The position numbers and the translations under genes were made by a program. The notes under the pieces are model-generated. The model was not told where the DNA came from and ran no database searches. It saw only the letters and a list, made by a program, of their open reading frames with translations. Below, piece by piece: positions 1-7,951 of a stretch of 64,000 nt of DNA. Source of the DNA: Lacrimispora sphenoides JCM 1415 (GTDB lineage: Bacteria > Bacillota > Clostridia > Lachnospirales > Lachnospiraceae); assembly GCF_900105615.1 (NCBI RefSeq), contig NZ_LT630003.1, positions 4,652,001 through 4,716,000 of the forward strand. Reading direction: 5' to 3'. Within the stretch, counting starts at the first letter, position 1; the number at the start of each line of letters is the position of its first letter.

Positions 1-745
1 ATTACAATATATGTCAAAGACAAAGTGGTTTTAAACAAGCTTATTAGGCATGCGGAAAAGAGATAAAATGACTAAAAGAAAGCGATGTACTAAATAGACT
101 GGGGTATGAGGTATTATGAATTTTTTACATTAAGCGTTGCAGTCAATATGAGGGTAAGAAACTTATAATAATATAAAATATTATAGAGATATTGAAGAAA
201 GATTTTACATAAAAGTGTAAGGCCTTTTTTGTTGCAATTATTCTAAAAAAAATATTGAAATCTAGTTATATTTTCTGCTGATTTTAAGGAATGAAGGCGT
301 TATAATTGCTGACTGTAGAACTATTAGTTATGTTTATGAGTTTTAATGATGAAGTAGTTAAAAATGAGGCGGAGTAAGAAATTATTGTGGCTTATAAAGT
401 GATTTTTCCAGTTTATATGCTACTTTTAGAATGAAAAAAGTAATACCACTAATACCAGTTTTTCATGTGCTTTACCAATTCATTTACTTTATTGATTTAA
501 TATTTAGCATATGGTAATTTTGCAAAACATAAGGGTAGATAAGATTGTCTGCAATTCCTAACATACAAATGATTATAATTGCCAATAGACAAAATAGGTC
601 AAGAGTAAAGGTAATAGGGGAACCGTTAATTAAAGAACAAATTAAAGGATACTAAATGCTTTAGTTAGATGAGAGATTCATTCCATAGACTAATGAAACG
701 CTATAATCATCATTGATTGAAATTATTCAGCGAGGGGGGATTAAT
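1..745. other. AT-rich intergenic region without a recognisable gene
   Basis: I see no convincing reading frame with a ribosome site on either strand. The stretch is very AT-rich and carries one copy of the TAATACCA tandem motif (441-457). A short segment at about 192-228 (AAGATTTTACAT, then TAAGGCCTT) resembles one near 9107-9165, so it may include decayed sequence shared with the 8-10 kb region. Confidence 0.6.
441..457 (+). repeat. TAATACCA tandem motif, copy 1
   Basis: The sequence reads TAATACCACTAATACCA, two TAATACCA octamers one base apart. Nearly identical copies occur at 1427-1443 and 4013-4028. The spacing of 9 bp between octamer starts suggests a dimeric protein binding about one helical turn apart; that is inference. 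Confidence 0.6.
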
Positions 746-1018
746 TTGGCAGAATCAGAAGATAGTTTAATTATAGTCAAGGATAATATGATTGAATTAC
801 ATAGACGTATGAAATCATTACAAGAAATAATCATTATTTTGGAGAGCGGGTTCGAGGCTATTAATGATGATAACTGTAATTATGTAATATCATCATTCAT
901 GGTAGTAGAAGAGCAATTAGTAAGCATGGTAAGAGACCTATCGGATAATATAGATGCAATAGCTTCTATGATAAAAGCTAAAGGAATTAATTGTCCTTAT
1001 TCTTTAATGAATTTATGA
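746..1018 (+). CDS. Small hypothetical protein (about 90 aa)
   Basis: I chose the TTG at 746 because a strong GAGGGGGGA ribosome site lies just upstream; an earlier in-frame TTG at 713 has none. The product begins MAESEDSLII and looks all-helical, with a heptad-like stretch (IELHRRMKSLQEIIIILESG) that could form a coiled coil. There is no signal peptide or known motif. Its 3' end overlaps the 3' end of the convergent XRE-type gene by 32 bp. I do not recognise the family. The good ribosome site and acidic, lysine-containing composition make it a probable real gene, perhaps co-acquired with the regulator next to it. Confidence 0.6.
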   Translation: MAESEDSLIIVKDNMIELHRRMKSLQEIIIILESGFEAINDDNCNYVISSFMVVEEQLVSMVRDLSDNIDAIASMIKAKGINCPYSLMNL

Positions 1019-1280
1019 TGGTGATAATGGCCTGGACTTCATTGGAGGATAAGCCATCTAAATTAACAGGTTCTTTAGCCTTGATTCCTAACAGATAATC
1101 TGTTGAAACTTTAAAATAGCTTGCAAGTTTTATAAGTGTTTCCAGACTTGGAGACCTTTCACCTTTTTCGATAGCAGAAATAAGGGCATTTGTTACTCCA
1201 ATTCTTTTGGAAAGGTCTGTTTGAGAAATATGCTGGCTTGTTCTTAAATTCCGTAAACGCTCACCAAGATTTTCTATCAT
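987..1280 (-). CDS. XRE-family helix-turn-helix transcriptional regulator
   Basis: The 97-aa protein is essentially one Cro/C1-type DNA-binding domain. Residues 5-60 contain the five-helix pattern (GERLRNLRTSQHISQTDLSK, then VTNALISAIEKGERSPSLET, then YFKVSTDYLLGI). A C-terminal tail of about 30 residues (NEVQAIITIINSLKNK) could dimerise. On the minus strand a GGAGGT ribosome site precedes the ATG. Such small regulators usually repress their own or neighbouring accessory genes. The intergenic gap to the secreted protein genes at 1499 contains a TAATACCA tandem motif at 1427-1443, a candidate binding site, but nothing proves the link. Confidence 0.88.
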   Translation of the reverse strand: MIENLGERLRNLRTSQHISQTDLSKRIGVTNALISAIEKGERSPSLETLIKLASYFKVSTDYLLGIKAKEPVNLDGLSSNEVQAIITIINSLKNKDN

Positions 1281-1426
1281 GATCTACCTCCATATTACAT
1301 GTATTAACTCATTGTAAATGGAATTAAACAATTAGTGGTTGAATATTATAAACTAATAGTTTATAATCTCTTATAGAAGTTGATTACTTATGAGAAAGTA
1401 TACGGGTAAAGTGTCTGGTAAGTAAT

Positions 1427-1443
1427 TAATACCATTAATACCA
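1427..1443 (+). repeat. TAATACCA tandem motif, copy 2, upstream of secreted protein gene
   Basis: The sequence reads TAATACCATTAATACCA, 56 bp before the ATG at 1499. A TATTAT hexamer lies about 9 bp downstream, so the motif could lie at or just above the core promoter of the secreted-protein genes. It differs from the copy at 441 by one base in the linker. Confidence 0.6.
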
Positions 1444-1498
1444 CATTCAAAGTATTATGAAATAAATGGTTTATCAATGTAAGTAGAGGAGGGCAGAT

Positions 1499-2023
1499 AT
1501 GAAAAGAACAGTGATAATAGCAGGAACTATATTAAGTATGTGCATGGTCAATCAGATAGGGATCATCACTTCTTATGCGGTAGGCCCTGGGGATGGCTTA
1601 ACAGCAAAGCAACCAGAAATTGAAACTTACTATCAGGATACAATACGAACCTTAGGTAACTGGGAGCAGCAGCAGCCAGATGGGTATTGGAGATTTAAGC
1701 AGGTAACAGGCTCTTACCTTACAAATAGCTGGGTAGAGAGCTTAACAGTACAAGGAAGTTTTTACTTTGTTAACTCTGATGGTTATATGATGACTAATGT
1801 AACAGCTCCAGACGGAAGATATGTAGATGCAAGTGGATTATGGAAAACAACAGCAGTGCCAAATCCGAACGTACCAACAGCCCCATCAGCACCTAATAAT
1901 TCACCAAGTAATGGAAGTAAGGATATAAGTAATGTAGCCGGAAGATACGCGTATCTATTTGATGAAGAATATCAAAAAGATTTGAATGAACACCCTATAG
2001 ATACGGATCACAGTCTTAATTAG
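1499..2023 (+). CDS. Secreted cell-wall-binding-repeat protein, paralogue 1
   Basis: The 174-aa product starts with a signal peptide ending near TSYA, giving a mature start VGPGDG. Residues 50-120 hold aromatic/glycine repeats of the choline/glucan-binding (CW_binding) type: LGNWEQQ, GYWRFKQ, GSYLTNSW, FYFVNSDGYMMT. These modules usually attach proteins to cell-wall polysaccharide. A Pro/Ser/Asn-rich linker follows, then a tail ending HPIDTDHSLN that is identical in the next paralogue. There is no catalytic domain. The ribosome site GAGGAGGG supports the ATG. The role is unknown; a small wall-associated or exported protein is likely. Confidence 0.8.
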   Translation: MKRTVIIAGTILSMCMVNQIGIITSYAVGPGDGLTAKQPEIETYYQDTIRTLGNWEQQQPDGYWRFKQVTGSYLTNSWVESLTVQGSFYFVNSDGYMMTNVTAPDGRYVDASGLWKTTAVPNPNVPTAPSAPNNSPSNGSKDISNVAGRYAYLFDEEYQKDLNEHPIDTDHSLN

Positions 2024-2058
2024 TTGTTTATAAAGTAATAAACTAAAGATAAGTATGG

Positions 2059-2094
2059 AGGCGTACTCAATATAGCAAATATGTGAGTATGCCT
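2059..2094 (+). terminator. Stem-loop between the two secreted paralogues
   Basis: AGGCGTACTCA pairs with TGAGTATGCCT (one G-U pair) around a 14-nt loop, with only two T's following. It is a weak terminator or RNA processing hairpin and could uncouple expression of the two paralogues. Confidence 0.45.
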
Positions 2095-2173
2095 TAATAC
2101 ATAAATATGATAATTATCTTCAATGCAAACTTGAATGATTATATTGTATATCCCAAATAAGGAGAAGTAAGCA

Positions 2174-2692
2174 ATGAAAAGAAAAACCAATGAAGTAATC
2201 CTTATAGCTACAACAATCATACTGGTTAGTTTAAATGGAATAACATCATATGCAAAGGGGCCGGGAGAGACTAGCAGTGTTGAAAGTAAAAAGGTTAATA
2301 TTATAACCTATTATCAAGATACGGTCCGATCTCTTGGAAATTGGGAGCAACAGTCAGGCGGTTATTGGAAATTTAAGCAGACAGTGGACGGAAGTTACCT
2401 CACTAATAGTTGGATAGAGTCGTTGAGTGAAGAGAGGGCATTTTACTATGTGAATGAAAACGGTTTAATGGTAACAAGCTGCACGACTCCTGATGGTTAT
2501 GTTGTAGATGCAAGAGGGTTATGGAGGGCAACTAGTGTATCAAATCCAAACGTATCAGCAGCACCAAGTACTGGAAGTGATACTAAAGTAGCTCCTAAAG
2601 ATTATGGCAGGTATGCTTGGTTGTTTTATGACGAAGATTATAAACAAGATTTAAGAGATCACCCTATAGACACAGATCACAGTTTAAATTAA
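2174..2692 (+). CDS. Secreted cell-wall-binding-repeat protein, paralogue 2
   Basis: The 172-aa product is a full-length relative of the gene before it: signal peptide ending ITSYA, mature start KGPGET, the same YYQDTVRSLGNWEQQ and GYWKFKQ blocks, the LTNSWIESL segment, a short linker, and the same HPIDTDHSLN tail. The conserved xGPG start and the ten-residue C-terminus are unusual for wall-binding proteins and suggest both ends of the mature protein matter. AAGGAG precedes the ATG by a normal distance. It probably arose by tandem duplication. The function is unknown. Confidence 0.8.
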   Translation: MKRKTNEVILIATTIILVSLNGITSYAKGPGETSSVESKKVNIITYYQDTVRSLGNWEQQSGGYWKFKQTVDGSYLTNSWIESLSEERAFYYVNENGLMVTSCTTPDGYVVDARGLWRATSVSNPNVSAAPSTGSDTKVAPKDYGRYAWLFYDEDYKQDLRDHPIDTDHSLN

Positions 2693-2760
2693 TCTATACT
2701 TCTGATATTGATGTAAAATTTTATTTTAAAATAAAGTGTAATAGCATAGGAGGAACGTGT

Positions 2761-3945
2761 ATGAAATTAGCAAGAAAAATCATGATATTGGGTCTAACTG
2801 GTGGTTTAATTGTAGGTAATTGTATGTCAGCATTTGCAAGTGAGTCAGGTGCATACCTATACGGGCAAGAGTTGACCAAAATCAATAATAAAGATCAAAA
2901 ATATTTTGCAATCGTAGTTGGAGATGTTGATGGCGTGATTGATAGAAATGAATTAACATTTGATAAAGGCAATTATTCGTATCAATTATGGGGTCTTTCA
3001 ATTGGAATAGATGGGTATCAAAATGAAAGTTCAGATTCGCCAGAACACTACGGAAAGCCAATTCCAGAATTAAGGAAAACAAATGGAGTTTGGGATAAAC
3101 CTGAGGATTTACTGAATGAAGGTAACGGATTTAATAAAGAAGATGCTCTTGAGTTTTTAATTGCTAAGTCATCTGGTATGAACAGTTTATTAGGTATTGT
3201 TAAACTTCCAGATAATGTAAATGTCTCAGAACTAAGTTCCAATTTAAGAAAATATGTGATTTATGCTCAAGAAATCCCCCAAAATAAGAAAGGGTGGAAG
3301 AGTGATGCCGTAGGTTGGTGGTATAGTAATGGAGATGGTACATATCCGGTTAATGAATGGAAAGAAATAGACGGTAAACGTTACTTTTTTGGAAAAGATG
3401 GTTATATGCTCCATGATACAACAACACCTGATGGGCGTAAGGTTGGATCGGATGGAGTAGAAATAGCTGAATATCCATACAATGCTGAACAGTTCTCCGC
3501 AATAGAAAGATATAAGCAGTCAGTAGTGCAGAATACGAGAGTAAAAGTGGAAACAGAGTTTTATCTTCAGAAGGACTTAAAAAAGTCTAGCGGTTGGATG
3601 CAAAATTCGGATGGTACCTGGAGTTTCAGAAAAAATGACGGAAGCTTTGCGACAGATGCCTGGGTTCAGAGTTCTACAAAAGAAACTGATCATTATTACG
3701 TAGACAGCACTGGAAAAATGCTTATCAATGGTTGTACACCATATGGTTTTGTTACAGATTCAAACGGATTGTGGACGGGGACAGTAGCAAAGGCAGAGAT
3801 TGATTATACCGGTGATGCAGATAAGTACTATAGTGATATAGCTGAGACAGTAGCCCATGATCCGGAATATCAAAGGGTATTAACGGAGAATACTGCTAAA
3901 TGGGTTAATAGTGATATGGGAAATTGGACTTCAAATGCTCAGTAA
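2761..3945 (+). CDS. Larger secreted protein with two cell-wall-binding repeat blocks
   Basis: The 394-aa protein has a signal peptide (cleavage near SAFA-SES), a unique region of about 150 residues (LYGQELTKINNKDQKYFAIV onward) without a recognised fold, and two CW_binding-type blocks. The first is at about 178-225 (GWWYSNGDGTYPVNEW, RYFFGKDGYML). The second is at about 275-335 (SGWMQNSDGTWSFR, HYYVDSTGKML) and resembles the repeat domain of the two smaller paralogues. It lacks their HPIDTDHSLN tail. TAGGAGGA gives a good ribosome site, and the 68-bp gap suggests transcription with paralogue 2. The unique N-terminal part may be the effector domain. Confidence 0.8.
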   Translation: MKLARKIMILGLTGGLIVGNCMSAFASESGAYLYGQELTKINNKDQKYFAIVVGDVDGVIDRNELTFDKGNYSYQLWGLSIGIDGYQNESSDSPEHYGKPIPELRKTNGVWDKPEDLLNEGNGFNKEDALEFLIAKSSGMNSLLGIVKLPDNVNVSELSSNLRKYVIYAQEIPQNKKGWKSDAVGWWYSNGDGTYPVNEWKEIDGKRYFFGKDGYMLHDTTTPDGRKVGSDGVEIAEYPYNAEQFSAIERYKQSVVQNTRVKVETEFYLQKDLKKSSGWMQNSDGTWSFRKNDGSFATDAWVQSSTKETDHYYVDSTGKMLINGCTPYGFVTDSNGLWTGTVAKAEIDYTGDADKYYSDIAETVAHDPEYQRVLTENTAKWVNSDMGNWTSNAQ

Positions 3946-4012
3946 AATGGTAAAGTGGAATACAGTCTCTTCTATATTCATGGAGAAATCAAATAGATGT
4001 AGCAATAATAAA

Positions 4013-4028
4013 AATACCAGTAATACCA
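4013..4028 (+). repeat. TAATACCA tandem motif, copy 3
   Basis: The sequence reads AATACCAGTAATACCA and lies 67 bp after the third secreted-protein gene, just before an inverted repeat. The three copies bracket the regulator and secreted-protein cluster. Confidence 0.55.
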
Positions 4029-4042
4029 TTTTTATAAGTTTA

Positions 4043-4113
4043 ACTGTTTTTAAAGAGCAAATGATAAAGATAGGGGAGCCAGATTGTGGATCCCCTATCT
4101 TAGTTAAAACAGT
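4043..4113 (+). terminator. Nested inverted repeat after the secreted-protein cluster
   Basis: The inner stem pairs GATAGGGGAGCC (4069-4080) with GGATCCCCTATC (4088-4099), one mismatch, 7-nt loop. An outer pair ACTGTTTT (4043-4050) and AAAACAGT (4106-4113) encloses it. It could end transcription in either direction. The lack of a clean U-run leaves some doubt. Confidence 0.6.
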
Positions 4114-4669
4114 ATTTATATTGAATTGCAATTTAAAAGTACACCTTCTCATAATTATTCAGCTTACCTTAAGGTGTAAATTACACGTAGAGGTTTATCT
4201 GAATTAAATTATAATACAGTAATCAAAAATAATAAAAATTTAAGTGTTAGCATGTTTAGTGTGACATATAGGGAAATGAAAATAACAAGGCTGCCAATTT
4301 TAAACCAATTAGATATAGTTTTTAAGTGTGAGTAAAAATGTAAAAGTTAAGTAATAAATTTTAGTCTGAAAAAATAGTTGGATTTGCTTTGAAAATTTTA
4401 ATGTTACCGAGATAAAAAAATGTTATGAGCATGTATGAAAAAATCGGGAGACAGTCAAGTGCCAAGAATGTGTTGAAAATGGTAAAGAAAATTAGAGTAG
4501 AAATGTGAAGGGGGAAGGATGAAGCGGATTTTATATAAAAAGTGAGTGAGAGATAATTCTATATATTCCCTAAATTCTTTTGGTAAAATTTGTACAATTT
4601 CTCTACTGGCAAAAATAAGTGTTGGCGGTATGATGTTGTTTACCAAATGAAAAGGAGAAAATATAAAAA
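4114..4669. other. Intergenic region without a recognisable gene
   Basis: The sequence is AT-rich with many stops in all frames. Nothing was recognised apart from the ribosome site AAAAGGAG just before the gene at 4670. Confidence 0.55.
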
Positions 4670-5179
4670 ATGAAAACGGAATGCGTAGAAGTAAATGATG
4701 GTTTAGCGGAAGGTGATATACTCTTTTCCATGGAAACAGATGATGAAAAGAAACTTCTCGAAAAAATCTTCCTTAGTGTTGTAGGCGGATACATAAATGT
4801 TGATTTTGAAAAGGTTAGACCTTATGTAAAGACAGACTTAGAAATTGCTCTGATAGAAAACGGGAATGGAAATGAGTACCAGTATATGCAAATGTCTAAA
4901 CCAACAGATAGTGACTTCGGGACTGTATCTGTAGTTTTTTCCGTACTTGAGCTTATAACAAGTGCTAAAGAGATAAAATTTAGCCTTAAAGGGAAGAAGA
5001 AGTTTTACTTGACAATGTTGACTGAGAAAGGAAAAATCACCTTTGAGACTTGTGAAGAGAAAAAGAAGATAAATGAAGCATTTGGTGTCTATGATGAGAA
5101 TGATGTTCATATTGTAGCTCATGATACTGGCTGTCCAGCATATTATATGGAACAAGGATTTAAAGTGAGTTGTATATAA
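4670..5179 (+). CDS. Hypothetical acidic cytoplasmic protein (169 aa)
   Basis: The protein has no signal peptide or membrane segment. It is rich in Glu and Lys and reads like an alpha/beta fold (VVSVVFSVLELITSAKEIKF, then FYLTMLTEKGKITFETCEEK). The C-terminus carries two cysteines (DTGCPAYY, FKVSCI). The ATG follows an AAAAGGAG ribosome site at normal spacing, and a good terminator follows the stop, so it is probably a single-gene transcript. I do not recognise the family; its place between secreted accessory genes and a nuclease-like gene gives no clear hint. Confidence 0.65.
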   Translation: MKTECVEVNDGLAEGDILFSMETDDEKKLLEKIFLSVVGGYINVDFEKVRPYVKTDLEIALIENGNGNEYQYMQMSKPTDSDFGTVSVVFSVLELITSAKEIKFSLKGKKKFYLTMLTEKGKITFETCEEKKKINEAFGVYDENDVHIVAHDTGCPAYYMEQGFKVSCI

Positions 5180-5196
5180 ACAATAGATAAGGAAGT

Positions 5197-5236
5197 AAAT
5201 GAGCCTCTGGATTTGAGTATTCAGTGGCTCATTTTT
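5197..5236 (+). terminator. Rho-independent terminator
   Basis: AAATGAGCC pairs with GGCTCATTT and is followed by more T's, 17 bp after the stop of the preceding gene. Confidence 0.8.
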
Positions 5237-5292
5237 GCTAATAGAAACAGAATGTTAAAAATTAAATTCAGAAAAGAGGAGAATTACATAAA

Positions 5293-5694
5293 ATGAAAAG
5301 TTTAAATGCAGAAATTAAAGGTATCATAAAAGAGACTTTAGAGGTTGGTGCTTGCAATAGAAAAGAAATTATAAATGTTGTAAAGCAAAGGTTGCATGAT
5401 AGAAAATCGTTAACCCATGGTAAAATCACAGGTGTAATTAAGACCATGAAAGAGAGCGGTGAAATAGAAACTGTATGTAGGGGTATCTATCAGAAAGGCA
5501 GCAGTAATAACAGTACTAGAATTCGTAATAGAATAAAAAGCATTATGATTCAGTTATTGTTTGATCTAAAAAAGGCGTGTACTGTTAATCTCTTACAGTT
5601 AGATGAATTTGATAAGGACTTAATTATGAAGATTCAGGCTATTATTGATGAATTAGAAGCGAAAATCAATGCCGTTTTTTCAGAGGAAGAATAA
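5293..5694 (+). CDS. Hypothetical protein with winged-helix-like N-terminus (133 aa)
   Basis: Residues 1-70 read as a winged helix: helices around IKGIIKETLEVG and RKEIINVVKQRLH, a recognition-like helix KITGVIKTMKESGEIETV, then a wing (CRGIYQKG). This architecture is common in small regulators and in proteins that test for modified or foreign DNA, but the evidence is fold-like only. The C-terminal half is helical (DLIMKIQAIIDELEAKINAV) and could mediate oligomerisation. AGAGGAG precedes the ATG. The family was not recognised. Confidence 0.6.
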   Translation: MKSLNAEIKGIIKETLEVGACNRKEIINVVKQRLHDRKSLTHGKITGVIKTMKESGEIETVCRGIYQKGSSNNSTRIRNRIKSIMIQLLFDLKKACTVNLLQLDEFDKDLIMKIQAIIDELEAKINAVFSEEE

Positions 5695-5810
5695 GTAGTT
5701 ATGGATAATCGTTACTATGTTTTTATCCTATTATATGCTATAATTAAGCAGACGGGAATTTTAATTTTTTTAAAATAGAGAAAATGGTGCTAAAAATGGA
5801 GGTTATGTAA

Positions 5811-6758
5811 ATGATAACTGAATTTCCCCAAAGACCAAAGCAACATGAAATTGATACAAGAGGTTCGAATTTATTATCATATGTTCTGCCTAAAGAATAT
5901 ATTTTTCGTTTTTTGGGAGAAAGAGATTATGGTATTGACGGATTAATAGAATTAGCCTTAGGTGGACAGGTTTCTGGTGTGTTTTTGTCTGTTCAACTAA
6001 AATCATCAGAAAATGTACATTGGACAAAAGACGGCACTGTAAAAATAAACATACCTAAAACAACTTGCAATTATTGGATGCAAAATACTATGCCTGTTTT
6101 ATTGTTTTTAGCTGATTTATCAACGCAAAAAGTTTATTATGGTGATGTAAAGGCACAACTTAAAAAAAGATATGTGGATTATATTACGAATAACAGTTTT
6201 TCGTTTATACTTTCGAATAAAAATGAGTTGCATTTTCCTATACAACAGAATATCCAAAACGAAGACGATTATATAATTGCCTATGGCTTTCAATTTCGAT
6301 TTATGGCATTTGTGCTAAGTATGGTGAGGCGTCCTACATTTGAAGCTAATTTAAAAGAATTTGTATCAAACTGGAGGAGATATTTTGAACATCTTAAACA
6401 TCAAGGCGCTGATCCCTTTTTATTGCAACCTATAAGTTTTTATGAGCAAACAATTCATATCCATAATTGTATGCTCTATATTTCAAGTGAGCTTAACCTA
6501 GAAATGCAGGGTATTGATTTTCAAACAATTAAAAATAACTTGGAAGAAATGTATGAATATTATGAAGCTATACCTAGATATGAAGTTCTAGAACATGAGA
6601 TCACTGTTCTTCATTCTCAGATTCAGGAATACATCGAAATCATTATACTTGGTATTAAAAATCATGTTTTAATTATAGAAAAAGATTTTTGGAGGTTAAA
6701 ATTTTCAAATGTATACCAAGAAGCAAAAAAGATGGATTGGAACTCCGGGGAACACTGA
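5811..6758 (+). CDS. DUF4365-family nuclease-like protein
   Basis: The first 150 residues match the DUF4365 pattern: ERDYGIDGLIELA followed by FLSVQLKSSE, a D...E...QxK arrangement like the PD-(D/E)xK nuclease core, with NYWMQNTMPVLLFLADL after it. The remaining ~160 residues are a helical region (EIMYEYYEAI-like segments) of unknown role. DUF4365 domains are often found in accessory or defence islands. At 315 aa it carries more than the bare domain. GGAGGTTATGTAA precedes the ATG. A DNA-cleaving role in anti-phage defence is inference from the fold only; no partner gene for a known system is adjacent. Confidence 0.75.
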   Translation: MITEFPQRPKQHEIDTRGSNLLSYVLPKEYIFRFLGERDYGIDGLIELALGGQVSGVFLSVQLKSSENVHWTKDGTVKINIPKTTCNYWMQNTMPVLLFLADLSTQKVYYGDVKAQLKKRYVDYITNNSFSFILSNKNELHFPIQQNIQNEDDYIIAYGFQFRFMAFVLSMVRRPTFEANLKEFVSNWRRYFEHLKHQGADPFLLQPISFYEQTIHIHNCMLYISSELNLEMQGIDFQTIKNNLEEMYEYYEAIPRYEVLEHEITVLHSQIQEYIEIIILGIKNHVLIIEKDFWRLKFSNVYQEAKKMDWNSGEH

Positions 6759-6897
6759 TGTGATTCCCACCTCTATTTTTAGTATTATTTCATAACAGAT
6801 GGATTATTAAATTCTCTAAAGTACCATTTATCTAATGTAAACATATATGCTACTTTTGCATAATTGAAAAAAATAATATGTTTGTCAACAGTCTGAG

Positions 6898-6926
6898 GCT
6901 ATCTGGTTATATGATAGCTTTTTATT
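6898..6926 (+). terminator. Rho-independent terminator
   Basis: GCTATC pairs with GATAGC around a 9-nt loop, followed by TTTTTATTT. It ends the DUF4365 gene transcript or precedes the small remnant at 6947. Confidence 0.65.
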
Positions 6927-6946
6927 TGTTTATAGGAGGATTTGTA

Positions 6947-7236
6947 ATGGAGAAATTATTAACTTATGAAATCATTCGGTTAGAAATATTTAGATGTACT
7001 TATAACGATATTACAGATATTGTAATTGATGCATTTATAAGGTAAGTTTGCTATTCTTTTTAGAACTAATGCAGGTAGCAAAAGTATGTACATCAGGCTT
7101 AGAATATACTATTGAGGAATTTATTGATTCCTTAACCAGGAGCATTGCAGAAGAGGATAATGAGTTGTTAGAAAGAATGGAGGCATATGAATACTACCAG
7201 AAATACCAGCTTTTCGCATTTAGAATACGTGATTAA
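6947..7236 (+). pseudogene. Broken small gene with frameshift
   Basis: A good ribosome site (TAGGAGGA) and ATG at 6947 open a frame that stops after 32 codons (MEKLLTYEIIRLEIFRC to DAFIR). An open frame in another phase runs on to 7236 and reads like a coherent acidic helical protein (YTIEEFIDSLTRSIAEEDNE). I interpret this as one small gene of about 90 codons broken by an indel near 7040. The family is unknown. Two separate tiny genes are possible but less likely, because the second frame has no ribosome site. Confidence 0.5.
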
Positions 7237-7261
7237 GAGTAATTAGTTAATATTGCTATGA

Positions 7262-7884
7262 CATATAGATACTATTACCTGGACAATACGTGCTGATGAA
7301 AATAGAAATGTATTCGTAACAAATACTACCGGAGTAAATGTAAGCATAAACAGCAAGCAATCTTCCAATGATTTACTTAATAAAAATGCCACTCTACGTA
7401 CCATGGATAACAGAACAAAGGCAGTATCTAACTTTGTAGCCTGTCTTGAAAGAAATAAGGGAGCAGATAGAAATGGTCAGCCATGGTATAATGAAGGGTT
7501 TGAAAGCATCACAGTTATTGAACATTACAGTGCCTACAAACTAGGATTTACAGGAAGTGGCGGAAGCGTTAGAAGTAGTGCTCTCGATCCAAAGCTCACT
7601 GGATATTTAAAAGACAGAGCAGATACTTTAGATATGGTGATGAGGATTATTATAAGATGGCAAAGTCAGGAAAGCCACTTTCTAGTAGTGAAATAAAAGA
7701 TATCATGAGTAATAAGATAAGAGCAAGTGTATTTAAGACAAGTGCTGTGAGTGAATCCAATACATCAGTTGAAGGATACATCGGAACATTTGATGGATAT
7801 TCAGTAACAGTTGGAGATATGGACTTCTTCTTATTCAGCAAGCTATTTTACATACCGAATGCAACGGTAATGGATTTGAATTAA
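7262..7884 (+). pseudogene. Frameshifted hypothetical gene
   Basis: From 7262 one frame reads HIDTITWTIRADENRNVFV to LKDRADTLDM at about 7636. The sense then continues one frame over as DEDYYKMAKSGKPLSSSEIK to the stop at 7884. Together they make about 205 codons of consistent protein-like sequence. There is no start codon with a ribosome site at the left edge, and the next codon upstream is a stop. This is therefore the 3' part of a decayed gene with at least one frameshift. Segments such as TTGVNVSINSKQSSND and GYIGTFDGYSVTVGD look like beta-rich surface or structural protein, but the family was not recognised. Confidence 0.6.
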
Positions 7885-7905
7885 AAATAAGGTTTAGTAG
7901 AGATC

Positions 7906-7951
7906 AAAGCAGGTATTTCATTTAAGTATAGATGAGAATACCTGCTTTTTT
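7906..7951 (+). terminator. Rho-independent terminator
   Basis: AAGCAGGTATT pairs with AATACCTGCTT, followed by TTTTT. It still ends the decayed gene upstream. Confidence 0.8.

Noticed and set aside
3911..4207. 98-codon frame after the third secreted-protein gene
   Set aside because: It starts inside the previous gene, runs through the TAATACCA motif and the inverted repeat, and has no ribosome site.
7030..7065. Splice-like GTAAGT...TTTTTAG pattern in the broken small gene
   Set aside because: Bacterial sequence; the signal is chance. Group II intron features are absent.
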